DNA of 64,000 bases from Dyella kyungheensis (GTDB lineage: Bacteria > Pseudomonadota > Gammaproteobacteria > Xanthomonadales > Rhodanobacteraceae). The notes below the pieces were generated by a model that was given only the letters and a program-made list of their open reading frames with translations, did not search any database and was not told the origin of the DNA. The DNA is taken from NCBI RefSeq assembly GCF_016905005.1, contig NZ_JADIKC010000001.1, positions 434,001 through 498,000 of the forward strand, given 5' to 3'. Below are positions 39,269 to 47,538 of this stretch, in pieces. Within the stretch, counting starts at the first letter, position 1; every line of letters begins with the position of its first letter. Made by a program: the position numbers and the translations under genes.

Positions 39269-40807
39269 ATGCGTAACTCATTTCTTCCTCGCACCACTTG
39301 CGCGCTCGCCATCGCCGTCGGAACCACACTGATGGTGGGTTGCACGCCGGGACCGGCCTATGTGCGTCCGTCCATCCAGGTGCCCGATCAATTCAAGGAA
39401 AAGGCCACGGCAGCGACTGAAACGCAGCGCGCAGCGCCGGGCTGGGTTCCGGCCGACCCGGGCGATACGGCGATGCGCGGTGACTGGTGGACGCTGTTCG
39501 GCGACGACACGCTCAACGCACTGGAGGGGCGTGTCGATGGGGGCAATCAGTCCATTGCCAAGGGCCTGGCCAACCTGCAGGCCGCGAAGGCCGCGGCAAA
39601 GGAGGCGCGCGCCGCGTATTACCCGACTATCACGGCGGGTGTCGACGCCAATCGCAACCGTACCTCGCAAAATGTCGTGGGACGTTCATTGGCAGGGAAA
39701 ACCGTCTCCGACTATGCCGCTGGACTGGATGTGTCGTGGGAGCCCGATCTGTTCGATCGCATCGGTCATCAGGTCGATGCCGCCACGGCCCGCTACCAGG
39801 CCGATCAAGCCGATCTTGCGTCGATTCGGCTGGCGATGCATGCGGAACTGGCCATCGATTATGTGGACCTCCGTGGCGTCGACGCGGAGACGGCATTGCT
39901 TCAACAAACCGTGGCCGACTACACGAAGGCACACGATCTCGTGCAGGTGCGCTTCAACGGCGGTATTGCATCGGAATCGGATCTGGCCGAGGCGGAAACG
40001 CAGCTGCAGGTAGCCAGCGCACAGCTGGTGGATCTCGGTGAGAGCCGCGCACGGTACGAACATGCCATCGCCATGCTGATGGGCGTGGCGCCGGCCGAGC
40101 TGTCGATTCCCGTATCTACGGCCGCCATCGCCATGCCGGCGGTTCCTGCGGGCCTGCCTTCGACCCTGCTGCAGCGGCGCCCCGACATCGCCGCTGCCGA
40201 GCGACGGGTAGCCGCCGCCAATGCCGATGTCGGTGAAGCCACATCCGCGTTCTTTCCCGACTTGTTGCTGTCTGCATCGGGCGGCGTGGAGGCGTCGCGG
40301 TTCACCCAATTGGCAACCTTGCCCAGCCGGTTCTGGGCGATTGGACCGGCACTCGTGAGCACGCTGTTCGACGGTGGCCGCCGCAAGCAGGAGTTGCACC
40401 AGGCCGAAGCCCGTGAAGAGGGCGCCGCCGCGGATTATCGGCAGACGGTGCTCTCGGCTTTCCAGGATGTCGAGGACAACTTGTCTTCGGTGCGGGTACT
40501 GAGCGACGAAGCCGGCACACAGCAACGCGCTGTAGCTGCCTCAGGTCTCGCCGAGAAGCTGGCACTTGCACGCTACAAGGCGGGAGCCACCGACTACCTT
40601 GAAGTGGTGACCACGCAAAGCGTGAGCCTCGATCAGCGACGCGTCTACGTCGAGCTGTCGCGGCGCGAACTGGAGTCGGACATCCGCCTGATCAAGGCCG
40701 TTGGAGGCAATTGGAGCGCCGATACACTCTCGAATGTCTCCACGAATGACGCGCCGCCTACAAGCTCCTCCGTAGATCGCCGTGAGCAAAAAAGAGTCGC
40801 TCCTTAG
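39269..40807 (+). CDS. RND efflux outer-membrane channel lipoprotein, NodT type
   Basis: 512 residues from ATG 39269. A lipoprotein signal ends in LMVGC followed by TPGPAYVRPS. The TolC/NodT duplication is visible: repeats with WWTLFGDDTLNALEGRVDGGNQSIAKGLANLQAAKAA and QVRFNGGIASESDLAEAETQL in the first half, ERRVAAANADVGEATSAFFPDL and YRQTVLSAFQDVEDNLSSVRVL in the second. It forms the trimeric channel through the outer membrane for the pump encoded upstream. It is the last gene of the operon, followed by a hairpin. Confidence 0.93.
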   Translation: MRNSFLPRTTCALAIAVGTTLMVGCTPGPAYVRPSIQVPDQFKEKATAATETQRAAPGWVPADPGDTAMRGDWWTLFGDDTLNALEGRVDGGNQSIAKGLANLQAAKAAAKEARAAYYPTITAGVDANRNRTSQNVVGRSLAGKTVSDYAAGLDVSWEPDLFDRIGHQVDAATARYQADQADLASIRLAMHAELAIDYVDLRGVDAETALLQQTVADYTKAHDLVQVRFNGGIASESDLAEAETQLQVASAQLVDLGESRARYEHAIAMLMGVAPAELSIPVSTAAIAMPAVPAGLPSTLLQRRPDIAAAERRVAAANADVGEATSAFFPDLLLSASGGVEASRFTQLATLPSRFWAIGPALVSTLFDGGRRKQELHQAEAREEGAAADYRQTVLSAFQDVEDNLSSVRVLSDEAGTQQRAVAASGLAEKLALARYKAGATDYLEVVTTQSVSLDQRRVYVELSRRELESDIRLIKAVGGNWSADTLSNVSTNDAPPTSSSVDRREQKRVAP

Positions 40808-40855
40808 ATCTGGCGGTCGCGCGATGGGGATGCGCTATCGCGGGTATCCAGATGA

Positions 40856-40894
40856 CCCGAGGTGCGGAGCGCTGGTAACGCCCCGCACTTCGGG
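40856..40894. terminator. hairpin between converging genes
   Basis: A 12-bp inverted repeat with one mismatch (40856-40867 and 40883-40894) lies between the efflux operon and the opposite-strand PAP2 gene. It is placed to end transcription from both sides, although T runs are short. Confidence 0.45.
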
Positions 40895-40900
40895 TGGGCG

Positions 40901-41608
40901 TCAAGGTGTTTGGGCGGGCGAAACAGGCAACTGCAGTGCCGCCCGAAGTTCGGCGCGCGCCGCCTGGTAGTCCGCCTGCCAGTCGGCCTGCTGCAGCAAC
41001 TGCGCACCGATCACGGTGCCGGCAAGACGGCCGGCCTCCACGTCGCTCGGAAAATGCACGCCCATCACCACGCGATGCTGCGCGTACAAGTCGGCGCGGG
41101 CAAAAATCGCCGCGCGCTTTTCCGGCACCATGTTGGCCAGCAAGACGGCCGCGGTATAGCCGAAGGTGGCGTGTCCGCTCGGATAGCTCCAGTCGTCCGG
41201 CTTTTCCTGGGACAACGGATGCACCTGATCGGACGTCACCGGAGGACGGGCGCGTCGCCAATAAAGCTTGGCGTCCTTCACCTCGGCCTTGTCGAAGTCA
41301 GCGACGCGTCCAAAGAATAGGGCCGTCTTAGGCAAGGTCGCCGCTTGCATGGATAGACCGAGCGCATCCGCAAAGCGGAACACGGAACGTTCCATATCCG
41401 CTTTGGCCGCCGACTGTTCGGCGGACGTTCGCGATCGCTGTGCGGCGAGCACGGCCTGCAGATCCTGCGTGGCCGCCGCCGTCCCTGCTGCCGGGGGAGG
41501 CGGCAGCAGGGTCGATAGCGCGATAGACGTACGATCCGGAACGGTGCCGTCGGCCAGCGCGGGCTGGCCGATCAGCAACATCAACGACAACAGCGCAATA
41601 CGTTTCAT
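40901..41608 (-). CDS. periplasmic PAP2-family acid phosphatase
   Basis: 235 residues with a signal peptide (IALLSLMLLIGQPALA). The three motifs of class A bacterial acid phosphatases and PAP2 enzymes are visible: KLYWRRARPP, YPSGHATFG (catalytic His in PSGH) and AQHRVVMGVHFPSDVEAG. The enzyme removes phosphate from phosphomonoesters in the periplasm. Its ATG overlaps the stop codon of the upstream TonB receptor (ATGA), so both proteins are made together; the receptor probably imports the substrate or a product. Confidence 0.88.
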   Translation of the reverse strand: MKRIALLSLMLLIGQPALADGTVPDRTSIALSTLLPPPPAAGTAAATQDLQAVLAAQRSRTSAEQSAAKADMERSVFRFADALGLSMQAATLPKTALFFGRVADFDKAEVKDAKLYWRRARPPVTSDQVHPLSQEKPDDWSYPSGHATFGYTAAVLLANMVPEKRAAIFARADLYAQHRVVMGVHFPSDVEAGRLAGTVIGAQLLQQADWQADYQAARAELRAALQLPVSPAQTP

Positions 41609-43818
41609 CAGAACAGATCAGCCGAAATGGTGAAGTTGAAGTTGCGCGCCGGAATGGTCCAGTACAGCGGCGTACTATCCGCCGCCGTGACGCCGGCCAG
41701 GGCGTTGATGTGGGTGTTGTTGAACAGATTGTTGAGCTGCACGCCGATCTTGATGTCCTTCACATCGCTGATGTGGGGATCGAACTTGTAGCTGGCGGCA
41801 AAGTTGGTGATCGCATAGCCGCCGATCGGCGTGTCATCTTCCGCGTTGGCCGTGTAGTAGGTCTTGCCGACGAACTTGTCGAACAGCGAGGCGTAGAAGG
41901 GACCGTCGCTGTAGATGAAGCCCAGTGCGGCGGTCTTGTGCGGCGTGTTCGCATTCCACTGGTTGTCGGTGGTCTGGATCGCACGATTGAGCGAGCCGTT
42001 GGCGTAGACGCTGAAGCCGGCGCCCAACAGATAGGTGCCCTCCAGCTCGAGGCCTTTGTAGTGCACGCCGCCACCGTTGTAGAACTCGGTGACGCCGCCG
42101 ACCTTCTGGCTCTGGACGAAGTTGTTGAAGTCGATCTTGTACACATCACCCGACACCGTCAGGCGATCGTCGGTCCAGGTCGTGCCGAGCTGGATATTGG
42201 TGGTCTTCTCCGGCGCCACGGCGCTATCGGAAACCGCCGGATTGGGCACGTACAGCAGGTTGAGGTTGGGCGCCAGGTAACCCTTGGCCCACTGCGCATA
42301 AGCCGTCCAGTTCGAGCTGAAGTTGTAGTGGAAAGAGGCCGAAGGCAGGGTGGCATTCCACTTCTTGGAATAGTCCAGCGGCGTTTCGGTCTTCTGGTTG
42401 ACCGTTGCGTTCAGATCGCGCTCGAAGTTGTTGTACTTCACGCCGCCGATGACATACGCATTGTCGGTGATGTTCCACTGGTACTCGACGAACGGCTGGA
42501 TCGTCACCAGCGTGTCGGTCATGCGCCGATCCGCTGAAGCAAGCGCCAGCGAGGACGCGCCGGGCGCGATCACCGGATTGAGCTGGTTGATCGTATCGTC
42601 GAACTCATACAGCCAGCGGATGTCGTCCTGGTGGTCGTACCACACGCCGGCGCGCAATTCGCCCGGGCCCAGTTCCTTGCCCACGCGGAAGATGTCGCCC
42701 CACGAGCGGTTCGTGTTGCGCATGTGCTGGCCGGGAACGTCGGTGGCGCTATAGAACGTACCGTTCGGCGTTTCGCCATTCGGATCCAGGCCGTTGAAGC
42801 CGAAATGGTTGTAGCCGTACGTGTAGACCTTGTTGTCGATGGTCCAGCCGTCGAACGCCGAATGCAGGCCGATGTAACCGAAATTGGTGTTGATCTCGTC
42901 CTTGTTGTAGCGGTAGTAGGCCTGGCTGGCCGGATCGTCGTTCAGACCATAGTTGACGCCGTGCTGTGCAATCTGCGCCTTGGTGGCGCCGAACGGCACA
43001 TACTGGTTCAGCTCGTTGTCCATGGCCACGAAGGTCAGCGTGGTGTTCTCGCCCAGGGGCTGCACCAGCTTGGCGAACACGGTCTGGCGACGCTGGCCGG
43101 CATAGGTGAGGTAGCCGTCCGACGAGCTGTTCTGCAGGTTGATCACCGCGCTGGTGCCGCTGCTGGTGAATGCACCCGTATTGATCGTTGCGCCTTCGAT
43201 CGCCGTTTCCCAGCTGCCCAGGCTGATGTACGGGTTGATGCCGAACTGCTTCTGCGGATTGAGCGAATCCACCGAAATGGTGCCGCCGAAGGTGGCGTTG
43301 CCGAGCGTGCCGGCGGTGCCCGGACCGCGATCCACCGTCACCGAGTTGGTCTGCTGGTTGGTGAAGTACGAGGTGGAGTGGTGCGTGAAGTCGTTGGAAT
43401 CCATCCACGGAATGCCGTCGAACGTCACGTTGTACTGGCCGTCCTGGAAGCCGCGGATGGAGACGACCGGCGCTTCCATCAGGCCCGAACCGTTCGGCGT
43501 CACGGTGTACACGCTCGGCGAGATCTGCGCGATGTCGGTGTAGTCGCCGGTCGGCGGAACGTTCTCCTGGATGTAGACGCGGCCGATGGTCGATTGCGGC
43601 TCGGTGGACACCATGGAGGCTTGCGATGGGGCGATCGTGGTCACCGTGTCGGTGCCGGTCACCTGTACGGCATCCAGACTCTTGGCCTGTTGGGGCGTGG
43701 CACTCGTGTCGGCGGTGGCGTTGTCGCCAGCCCATGCAGGGGAAGCGATGGCGGCGGCCAGGCAAAGAGCAAGCGTAGTGCGGGAGCGCCCGAATAGCGC
43801 CGAAATATGCCGTGTCAT
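41608..43818 (-). CDS. TonB-dependent outer-membrane receptor
   Basis: 736 residues. A signal peptide (TLALCLAAAIASPAWA) is followed by a plug domain: LDAVQVTGTDTV, a plug core with APVVSIRGFQDGQYNVTFDGIPWMDSNDFTHHS, and VDRGPGTAGTLGNATFGGTISVDS, which is the usual RGPG/GxxxxGG plug end. The remainder is a long 22-strand-type barrel ending in aromatic phenylalanine (NFNFTISADLF). These receptors import large or scarce compounds using TonB energy. It is coupled to a periplasmic phosphatase, so a phosphorylated compound is a plausible ligand. It is preceded by an unusually AT-rich leader. Confidence 0.92.
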   Translation of the reverse strand: MTRHISALFGRSRTTLALCLAAAIASPAWAGDNATADTSATPQQAKSLDAVQVTGTDTVTTIAPSQASMVSTEPQSTIGRVYIQENVPPTGDYTDIAQISPSVYTVTPNGSGLMEAPVVSIRGFQDGQYNVTFDGIPWMDSNDFTHHSTSYFTNQQTNSVTVDRGPGTAGTLGNATFGGTISVDSLNPQKQFGINPYISLGSWETAIEGATINTGAFTSSGTSAVINLQNSSSDGYLTYAGQRRQTVFAKLVQPLGENTTLTFVAMDNELNQYVPFGATKAQIAQHGVNYGLNDDPASQAYYRYNKDEINTNFGYIGLHSAFDGWTIDNKVYTYGYNHFGFNGLDPNGETPNGTFYSATDVPGQHMRNTNRSWGDIFRVGKELGPGELRAGVWYDHQDDIRWLYEFDDTINQLNPVIAPGASSLALASADRRMTDTLVTIQPFVEYQWNITDNAYVIGGVKYNNFERDLNATVNQKTETPLDYSKKWNATLPSASFHYNFSSNWTAYAQWAKGYLAPNLNLLYVPNPAVSDSAVAPEKTTNIQLGTTWTDDRLTVSGDVYKIDFNNFVQSQKVGGVTEFYNGGGVHYKGLELEGTYLLGAGFSVYANGSLNRAIQTTDNQWNANTPHKTAALGFIYSDGPFYASLFDKFVGKTYYTANAEDDTPIGGYAITNFAASYKFDPHISDVKDIKIGVQLNNLFNNTHINALAGVTAADSTPLYWTIPARNFNFTISADLF

Positions 43819-44321
43819 GGTGTGCCCGTTGTCGATTTTGGGGAGAGGCGACGTGGAGCGACACCGTAGTCACGGTAAATGACAATATGGCAACAAAATG
43901 ATTATTCGATAATTAGAAAATAATCGTATTTTATTTCGCTAAGATAATCGTAAGATTTGTGAAATTGATTTTATAAGGTAAATCTAAGGATTATTAATTT
44001 TCTTTTATAAGCTCGTTATAAGGGATGGCGTGCAAAGGGGGGGGGCGCCTCGGGCGCGGCACTTTGTGGTGATGTCCTACGGGTTGTGGGCATAACACCG
44101 ACAGCCCTGAGCCTCACGTTCGCCTGCGGCCACGCGGACGTCCATCTCGCTCAACCCTGACAGACGATGACAACCCGGCTTGCTACGGTCAGCCAGTCAC
44201 TCGCGCTGTCGTATTGCACGGTCTCGCGAATGACCATGACTACCAAGTCATGAGGCGCGGGCCGTGAGTGGGCAAACACCCACGACCCGCTAACCATCAC
44301 CAACTCATACGGAAGTTGATC
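43819..44321. other. AT-rich divergent intergenic region
   Basis: These 500 bases hold no recognised gene. From about 43875 to 44020 the sequence is strikingly AT-rich for this genome, with repeated GATTAT/TTAT motifs (two TACGATTAT copies on the minus strand about 24 bases apart); a run of nine G lies at 44037-44045. It contains the promoter of the TonB receptor/phosphatase pair and, at its far end, two hairpins before the next gene. Confidence 0.55.
44235..44290 (+). promoter_or_regulatory. two adjacent hairpins upstream of a small gene
   Basis: CATGACT (44235-44241) pairs with AGTCATG (44246-44252). Directly after, GCGGGCCGTG (from 44257) with GGG pairs with CCCACGACCCGC ending at 44290. 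They lie 32 bases before the start codon at 44322 and could form an attenuator or a protein-binding leader. Confidence 0.4.
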
Positions 44322-44675
44322 ATGGCTACCCGCGATCATACGGTACGCATTCGCTCGTCCGTTCCCCCTGACGACACCCTCACTCCTCCGCTTGGCGGCC
44401 CGTCATCCACGGCTGCGGCATGGCCCGAAACCCTGCGTCATGGCACTCGCAGTGCTCGCGGTGACATCGCCCTGGCGGTGCTCGCCCTCACGCGCTTGCG
44501 TATCGACAGCGGGCAGTGCCGCGTTGCGCAGGCGCGTGGATTCCCCGGCAGACCGCTGCCATGGCCGCTTCCCGCGGCCGTAACGGCCAGCCTGGGCACG
44601 GCCATCCACTGCCTCCAGCAGTACGCCCGCCTGCTCGGCGACGAGCCTCGAGTGACCACCACACGCCTCCGATGA
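44322..44675 (+). CDS. hypothetical protein upstream of a HigA-like regulator
   Basis: 117 residues from ATG 44322 with GGAAG upstream. Low complexity at first (SSVPPDDTLTPPLGGPSSTAAAWP), then a helical part (ARGDIALAVLALTRLRIDSGQC, AAVTASLGTAIHCLQQYARLL). No family recognised and not like a RelE/HigB toxin. It precedes the HigA-like gene by 139 bases. Two hairpins lie in its leader. Confidence 0.45.
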   Translation: MATRDHTVRIRSSVPPDDTLTPPLGGPSSTAAAWPETLRHGTRSARGDIALAVLALTRLRIDSGQCRVAQARGFPGRPLPWPLPAAVTASLGTAIHCLQQYARLLGDEPRVTTTRLR

Positions 44676-44814
44676 TCGCCGTTACGGCGCATCGGCCAGC
44701 ATGGCGATGCGCCGCATTCGGACGATCACCGACGAAGCTGCCAAGCATTCACTGACACGGAGCGCTGTAAGCGCCTATCCGCTGCCCGGCCGTGTCCGAC
44801 AGGGAGGAACCACC

Positions 44815-45129
44815 ATGGAACTGATCCAACTCACCCCGCACTCGGAAGTAGACCCCTCGCAACCCCTGCGAGCCCCCGGCGACATCCTGCTGCACGCCTA
44901 CCTAATCCCAAGCGCACTCAACCCCGCGCAACTCGCCCGCCGCACCGGCATACCCGCCCACCACATCAAAGCCTTCATCGCCGACACCCACCCCATCACC
45001 CCCCAGATCGCCATTCGGCTATCTCTGGCCTTCGACACGACCGCCTTCTACTGGCTGGCACTGCAGGCGCGGTACGATCTGGAAAGAGCGAAGCCGGTGG
45101 TCCGCGCTTACCGTCCCCTCGTTGATTAA
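44815..45129 (+). CDS. HigA-like XRE family antitoxin/regulator
   Basis: 104 residues from ATG 44815 with GGGAGGA upstream. The sequence APGDILLHAYLIPSALNPAQLARRTGIPAHHIKAFIADTHPITPQIAIRLSLAFDTTAFYWLALQARYDLERA is the typical HigA-family helix-turn-helix layout. HigA proteins neutralise HigB RNases and repress their own operon. No HigB-type gene is visible on either side, so this is an orphan copy or a stand-alone regulator. Confidence 0.8.
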   Translation: MELIQLTPHSEVDPSQPLRAPGDILLHAYLIPSALNPAQLARRTGIPAHHIKAFIADTHPITPQIAIRLSLAFDTTAFYWLALQARYDLERAKPVVRAYRPLVD

Positions 45130-45143
45130 AGACGATCGCACGA

Positions 45144-45208
45144 CAAACGGAACGGAGATGGTTAAGTCCTACCGCCATTGCTCGAATTAACTACCTCCGT
45201 CCCGTTTG
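45144..45208. repeat. inverted repeat after the HigA-like gene
   Basis: CAAACGGAACGGAG (45144-45157) pairs with CTCCGTCCCGTTTG (45195-45208) with one mismatch over a 37-base loop. A transcript end or a repeat remnant is possible. Confidence 0.35.
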
Positions 45209-45327
45209 CTCTGTCTCATACGTTTCTGTCGAGAAAATGTTGAGGCGGCTCCAGAGAATTCCGGATGGAAAGGCTCGCTGATGGTTCTGCTAGCCTGCTT
45301 TGCAGGGGAAGGCATCTGATTGCCAAT

Positions 45328-45351
45328 GTCTGCTTCCGACCCGTAGCAGGC
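45328..45351 (+). repeat. 24-bp imperfect palindrome, copy 8
   Basis: Arms GTCTGCT and AGCAGGC, loop core TTCCGACCC. It lies 40 bases before the start codon at 45392. Confidence 0.85.
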
Positions 45352-45391
45352 GCTGGGTTCCATTGGGATGGCAGCGTCGTGAGGAGAGAAC

Positions 45392-45922
45392 ATGAAACTG
45401 ATCAAGGAGATCAAGAGCTGCTTGGTTTTTAGCTGCGCTCTGTGGCTGCTTTCTGCGCAGGTTACTTATGCGCAAGTCCAGTCCGGCCAGATCGCGAGCA
45501 CTCCAGAGCAAGCGTCGAAAGCTGACAAAGCCAAAGAGCTCGAGCAGCTCCGTCAGGAGGTTAAGAGCCGAATGGCCAACTTCCACCCCCGTCGAGGTGA
45601 CCCTGGGCAGTCAAAGGCAATGGGGGCCTATGCGAAAGCTTGGATCGGTCGGGTGCAGGCCGTGGGCAATCGCAAATTCCTCGCCATGGCAGCAGGCGAT
45701 AGGCAATATGGAAGTGTGTTGATTACGGCTGTGGTCAAGCGAGACGGAACGTTGTCATCCGCCAGCGTTGTGCGATCTTCCGGATTTCAGACGCTAGATG
45801 ATGAAGCTTTAAAAGCTGTGTATGAGGCTTCGCCATTTGATCCTTTTCCATCGCAAGTTCAGGACATCGACGAGCTCTACATCACAAGAAGTTTTGACTT
45901 TGAGCATGGACATGGTGGGTGA
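45392..45922 (+). CDS. secreted protein with TonB/TolA-type C-terminal domain
   Basis: 176 residues from ATG 45392 with GTGAGGAGAG upstream. The N-terminus (CLVFSCALWLLSAQVTYA) is a signal peptide or anchor. A helical linker (EQASKADKAKELEQLRQEVKSRMANF) leads to a TonB-C-like end: GSVLITAVVKRDGTLSSASVVRSSGFQTLDDEALKAVYEASPFDPFPSQ. It lacks the proline-rich spacer of a normal TonB, so it is likely an accessory TonB-C protein. It lies between copies 8 and 9 of the 24-bp element. Confidence 0.78.
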   Translation: MKLIKEIKSCLVFSCALWLLSAQVTYAQVQSGQIASTPEQASKADKAKELEQLRQEVKSRMANFHPRRGDPGQSKAMGAYAKAWIGRVQAVGNRKFLAMAAGDRQYGSVLITAVVKRDGTLSSASVVRSSGFQTLDDEALKAVYEASPFDPFPSQVQDIDELYITRSFDFEHGHGG

Positions 45923-45925
45923 TCC

Positions 45926-45995
45926 GCAAAAGCGGGGTCAGGTTCATTTACGCCTTGGCTTTGGGCTCGAGAAGTGAACCTGGCCCCGTTTCCGC
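45926..45995. repeat. REP-like hairpin (GGGGTCAGGTTCA type)
   Basis: The arms 45926-45946 and 45975-45995 are inverted and match at 18 of 21 positions, with cores GGGGTCAGGTTCA and TGAACCTGGCCCC. Its sequence type resembles hairpins that surround Y1-type (REP-associated) transposases in gammaproteobacteria; no transposase is present here. Confidence 0.65.
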
Positions 45996-46030
45996 TTGGA
46001 AACCGGACAACGGTTTCTGAGGGGCATAAT

Positions 46031-46054
46031 GTGCGCTTTCGACCCGAAGCGAAC
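46031..46054 (+). repeat. 24-bp imperfect palindrome, copy 9
   Basis: Arms GTGCGCT and AGCGAAC, loop core TTTCGACCC. It lies between the TonB-C-like gene and the gene at 46106. Confidence 0.8.
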
Positions 46055-46105
46055 TTCACAGAACACCGAACGAACGTCTTTTTGACGAGTACGAAGGAGT
46101 ATGCA

Positions 46106-46585
46106 ATGCCCTCAAATCTCCGGTTGCCCATAAGGTGGCTGTTTGCTGTCGTTGCACTGATGCTGATCAGTGAAGCCGCAACTGCTGAGGAGGGAGATTT
46201 CAGTGCAGACTGCTCGGACGGTATCAGTGCCACTCGCAGCATCTATCCCGCAATGAAGGATGCACGTACGTTTCTTAGCGTTGAGAACATCAAGGCGTAC
46301 CGGGCTACGATTTCAAAGAGGGCAGGGAAAATTTCGATTACTTTGGCGGGCGCTGATTTTGAGACGACGCTTGGTGGCGATGGCTGGAAGCAGGTCACAC
46401 TATGGGATGACACTAAGCAGCTAGCTATCTCGGTAGAGAGGCCAGGACCTCACCCATCGATATCCGTCTATCGTTTAGATATTTCTGGCAGAGCAGGCCT
46501 GCTAACGACAACCATCGCGCGATTTGGACAGTCGCAGCCTGACATTGCGGAAGTAAGCGCTGTGAAGTGCGATATCACATACTAG
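46106..46585 (+). CDS. secreted hypothetical protein
   Basis: 159 residues from ATG 46106, chosen because GAAGGAG (46093-46099) lies six bases upstream; the open frame before it is not coding-like. A signal peptide (WLFAVVALMLISEAATA) is followed by a soluble domain with alternating strands (YRATISKRAGKISITLAGADF, WKQVTLWDDTKQLAISVERPG, SISVYRLDISG). Cysteines occur near both ends. No family recognised. Bounded by copies 9 and 10 of the 24-bp element. Confidence 0.6.
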   Translation: MPSNLRLPIRWLFAVVALMLISEAATAEEGDFSADCSDGISATRSIYPAMKDARTFLSVENIKAYRATISKRAGKISITLAGADFETTLGGDGWKQVTLWDDTKQLAISVERPGPHPSISVYRLDISGRAGLLTTTIARFGQSQPDIAEVSAVKCDITY

Positions 46586-46601
46586 GCTGCAAAGAAGAAG
46601 C

Positions 46602-46625
46602 GTCAGCTTTCGACCCAAAGCAGGC
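46602..46625 (+). repeat. 24-bp imperfect palindrome, copy 10
   Basis: Arms GTCAGCT and AGCAGGC, loop core TTTCGACCC. It starts 16 bases after the previous stop codon. Confidence 0.8.
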
Positions 46626-46652
46626 GTAAATTACGGGGGCTTATGTGCGTCC

Positions 46653-46717
46653 AAAACTGGGGTCAGAGTGGACTTTTCCGTCTGCTTGCATGGAAAGTCT
46701 ACTCTGACCCCAGTTTT
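46653..46717. repeat. REP-like hairpin (GGGGTCAGAGT type)
   Basis: Arms at 46653-46679 and 46692-46717 are inverted with one mismatch and one extra base, around a 12-base loop. The core AAAACTGGGGTCAGAGT is of the type linked to REP-associated transposases. It is related in core sequence to the hairpin at 45926. Confidence 0.7.
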
Positions 46718-46908
46718 GATCGGTCCATTTACATCGCACCCGTTCGGCCAGGAGATGTGCTTACGGTATGGCGACACTGACATACAGAAGCATGAGTTCT
46801 TGGCGCTCGGCACAGCGAAGACCATCGCGATGTTAGTAGAAAGCTCATTAAATTGAGTAGAGCGAGATGAACGTCTCCAACCCTTAGCCGAAACGCCCTT
46901 GCTTGGCC
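46718..46908 (+). other. stretch with a possible gene fragment
   Basis: A short frame ending at 46856 encodes YGDTDIQKHEFLALGTAKTIAMLVESSLN, which looks protein-like but has no proper start after the hairpin. It may be the tail of a gene broken by the REP-like element. Confidence 0.25.
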
Positions 46909-47100
46909 ATGAGCACGGCTGCCTATGTAGTTCTACTGGCTTTCAGCGCAGTATCATTTCCCTTTTCCCGTTCATATGCCGATGCGCGTGCCTCGGGCAC
47001 CGCATCGAAGTCGGGATCGGTAGAACAATATGTGTCGAGCCTTCTCACCCCGTTCTTTGGCACGCTGATGCAATACGGCTTCGATGCCAACCGTACCTAG
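46909..47100 (+). CDS. small exported hypothetical peptide
   Basis: 63 residues from ATG 46909. The N-terminus (TAAYVVLLAFSAVSFPFSRSYADA) resembles a signal peptide, and the remaining 38 residues have no known motif. No ribosome site stands out, so this may be a truncated gene. The bases from 47101 to 47256 hold nothing further. Confidence 0.3.
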   Translation: MSTAAYVVLLAFSAVSFPFSRSYADARASGTASKSGSVEQYVSSLLTPFFGTLMQYGFDANRT

Positions 47101-47256
47101 GCCAGGCCCCGGCCGCCGACCAATCAGACGCGATTTGTGGCTACAGCCGGCTCCAGATGTCGTCGTCGTGCATCGCGCGATGAAACCTTCGTGAAGGCGA
47201 TGCTGCGCGGCGTGGAAGAGTAGAATCAGGCTTCGCTCGCAGGTAGGAGGTCCCTG

Positions 47257-47538
47257 ATGTCCGACCAGTCCGATGACGCGGGTACGATCCAGGTACTGCT
47301 CGAACGGCTCGTGAAGTTCCGGCTACCCAGGACGCTCGCGATAAAACAGCGAATCGACAGCGGCGAGCGCCTAAGTGACACCGAACTCGAATTTCTGAAA
47401 GATGCGCTCAAAGATGCCAAGGACGCGGAGAAGTTCGTTGTGCGGAATCCGGAGTTCCATACATTGGGTGCGCGGATCGCCCAGCTCTATGGCGAAATCA
47501 TCAATAAAGCCGTCGAAAATGAGAAAGGCGTGCGATGA
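47257..47538 (+). CDS. small helical hypothetical protein
   Basis: 93 residues from ATG 47257 with TAGGAGG just upstream. Almost entirely helical and charged (LLERLVKFRLPRTLAIKQRIDSGERLSDTELEFLKDALKDAKDAEKFV), ending in ARIAQLYGEIINKAVENEKG. A related-looking segment is common in small Xanthomonadales proteins of unknown role, but I cannot name a family. The 314 bases between it and the kinase gene hold no clear gene. Confidence 0.6.
   Translation: MSDQSDDAGTIQVLLERLVKFRLPRTLAIKQRIDSGERLSDTELEFLKDALKDAKDAEKFVVRNPEFHTLGARIAQLYGEIINKAVENEKGVR

Noticed and set aside
43869-43885. Pho box in front of the TonB receptor/phosphatase pair
   Set aside because: Only one half-site matches well and the spacing is off by one; kept only as a remark.
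44676-45391. A HigB toxin gene next to the HigA-like gene
   Set aside because: No frame on either strand within a few hundred bases has RelE/HigB character.
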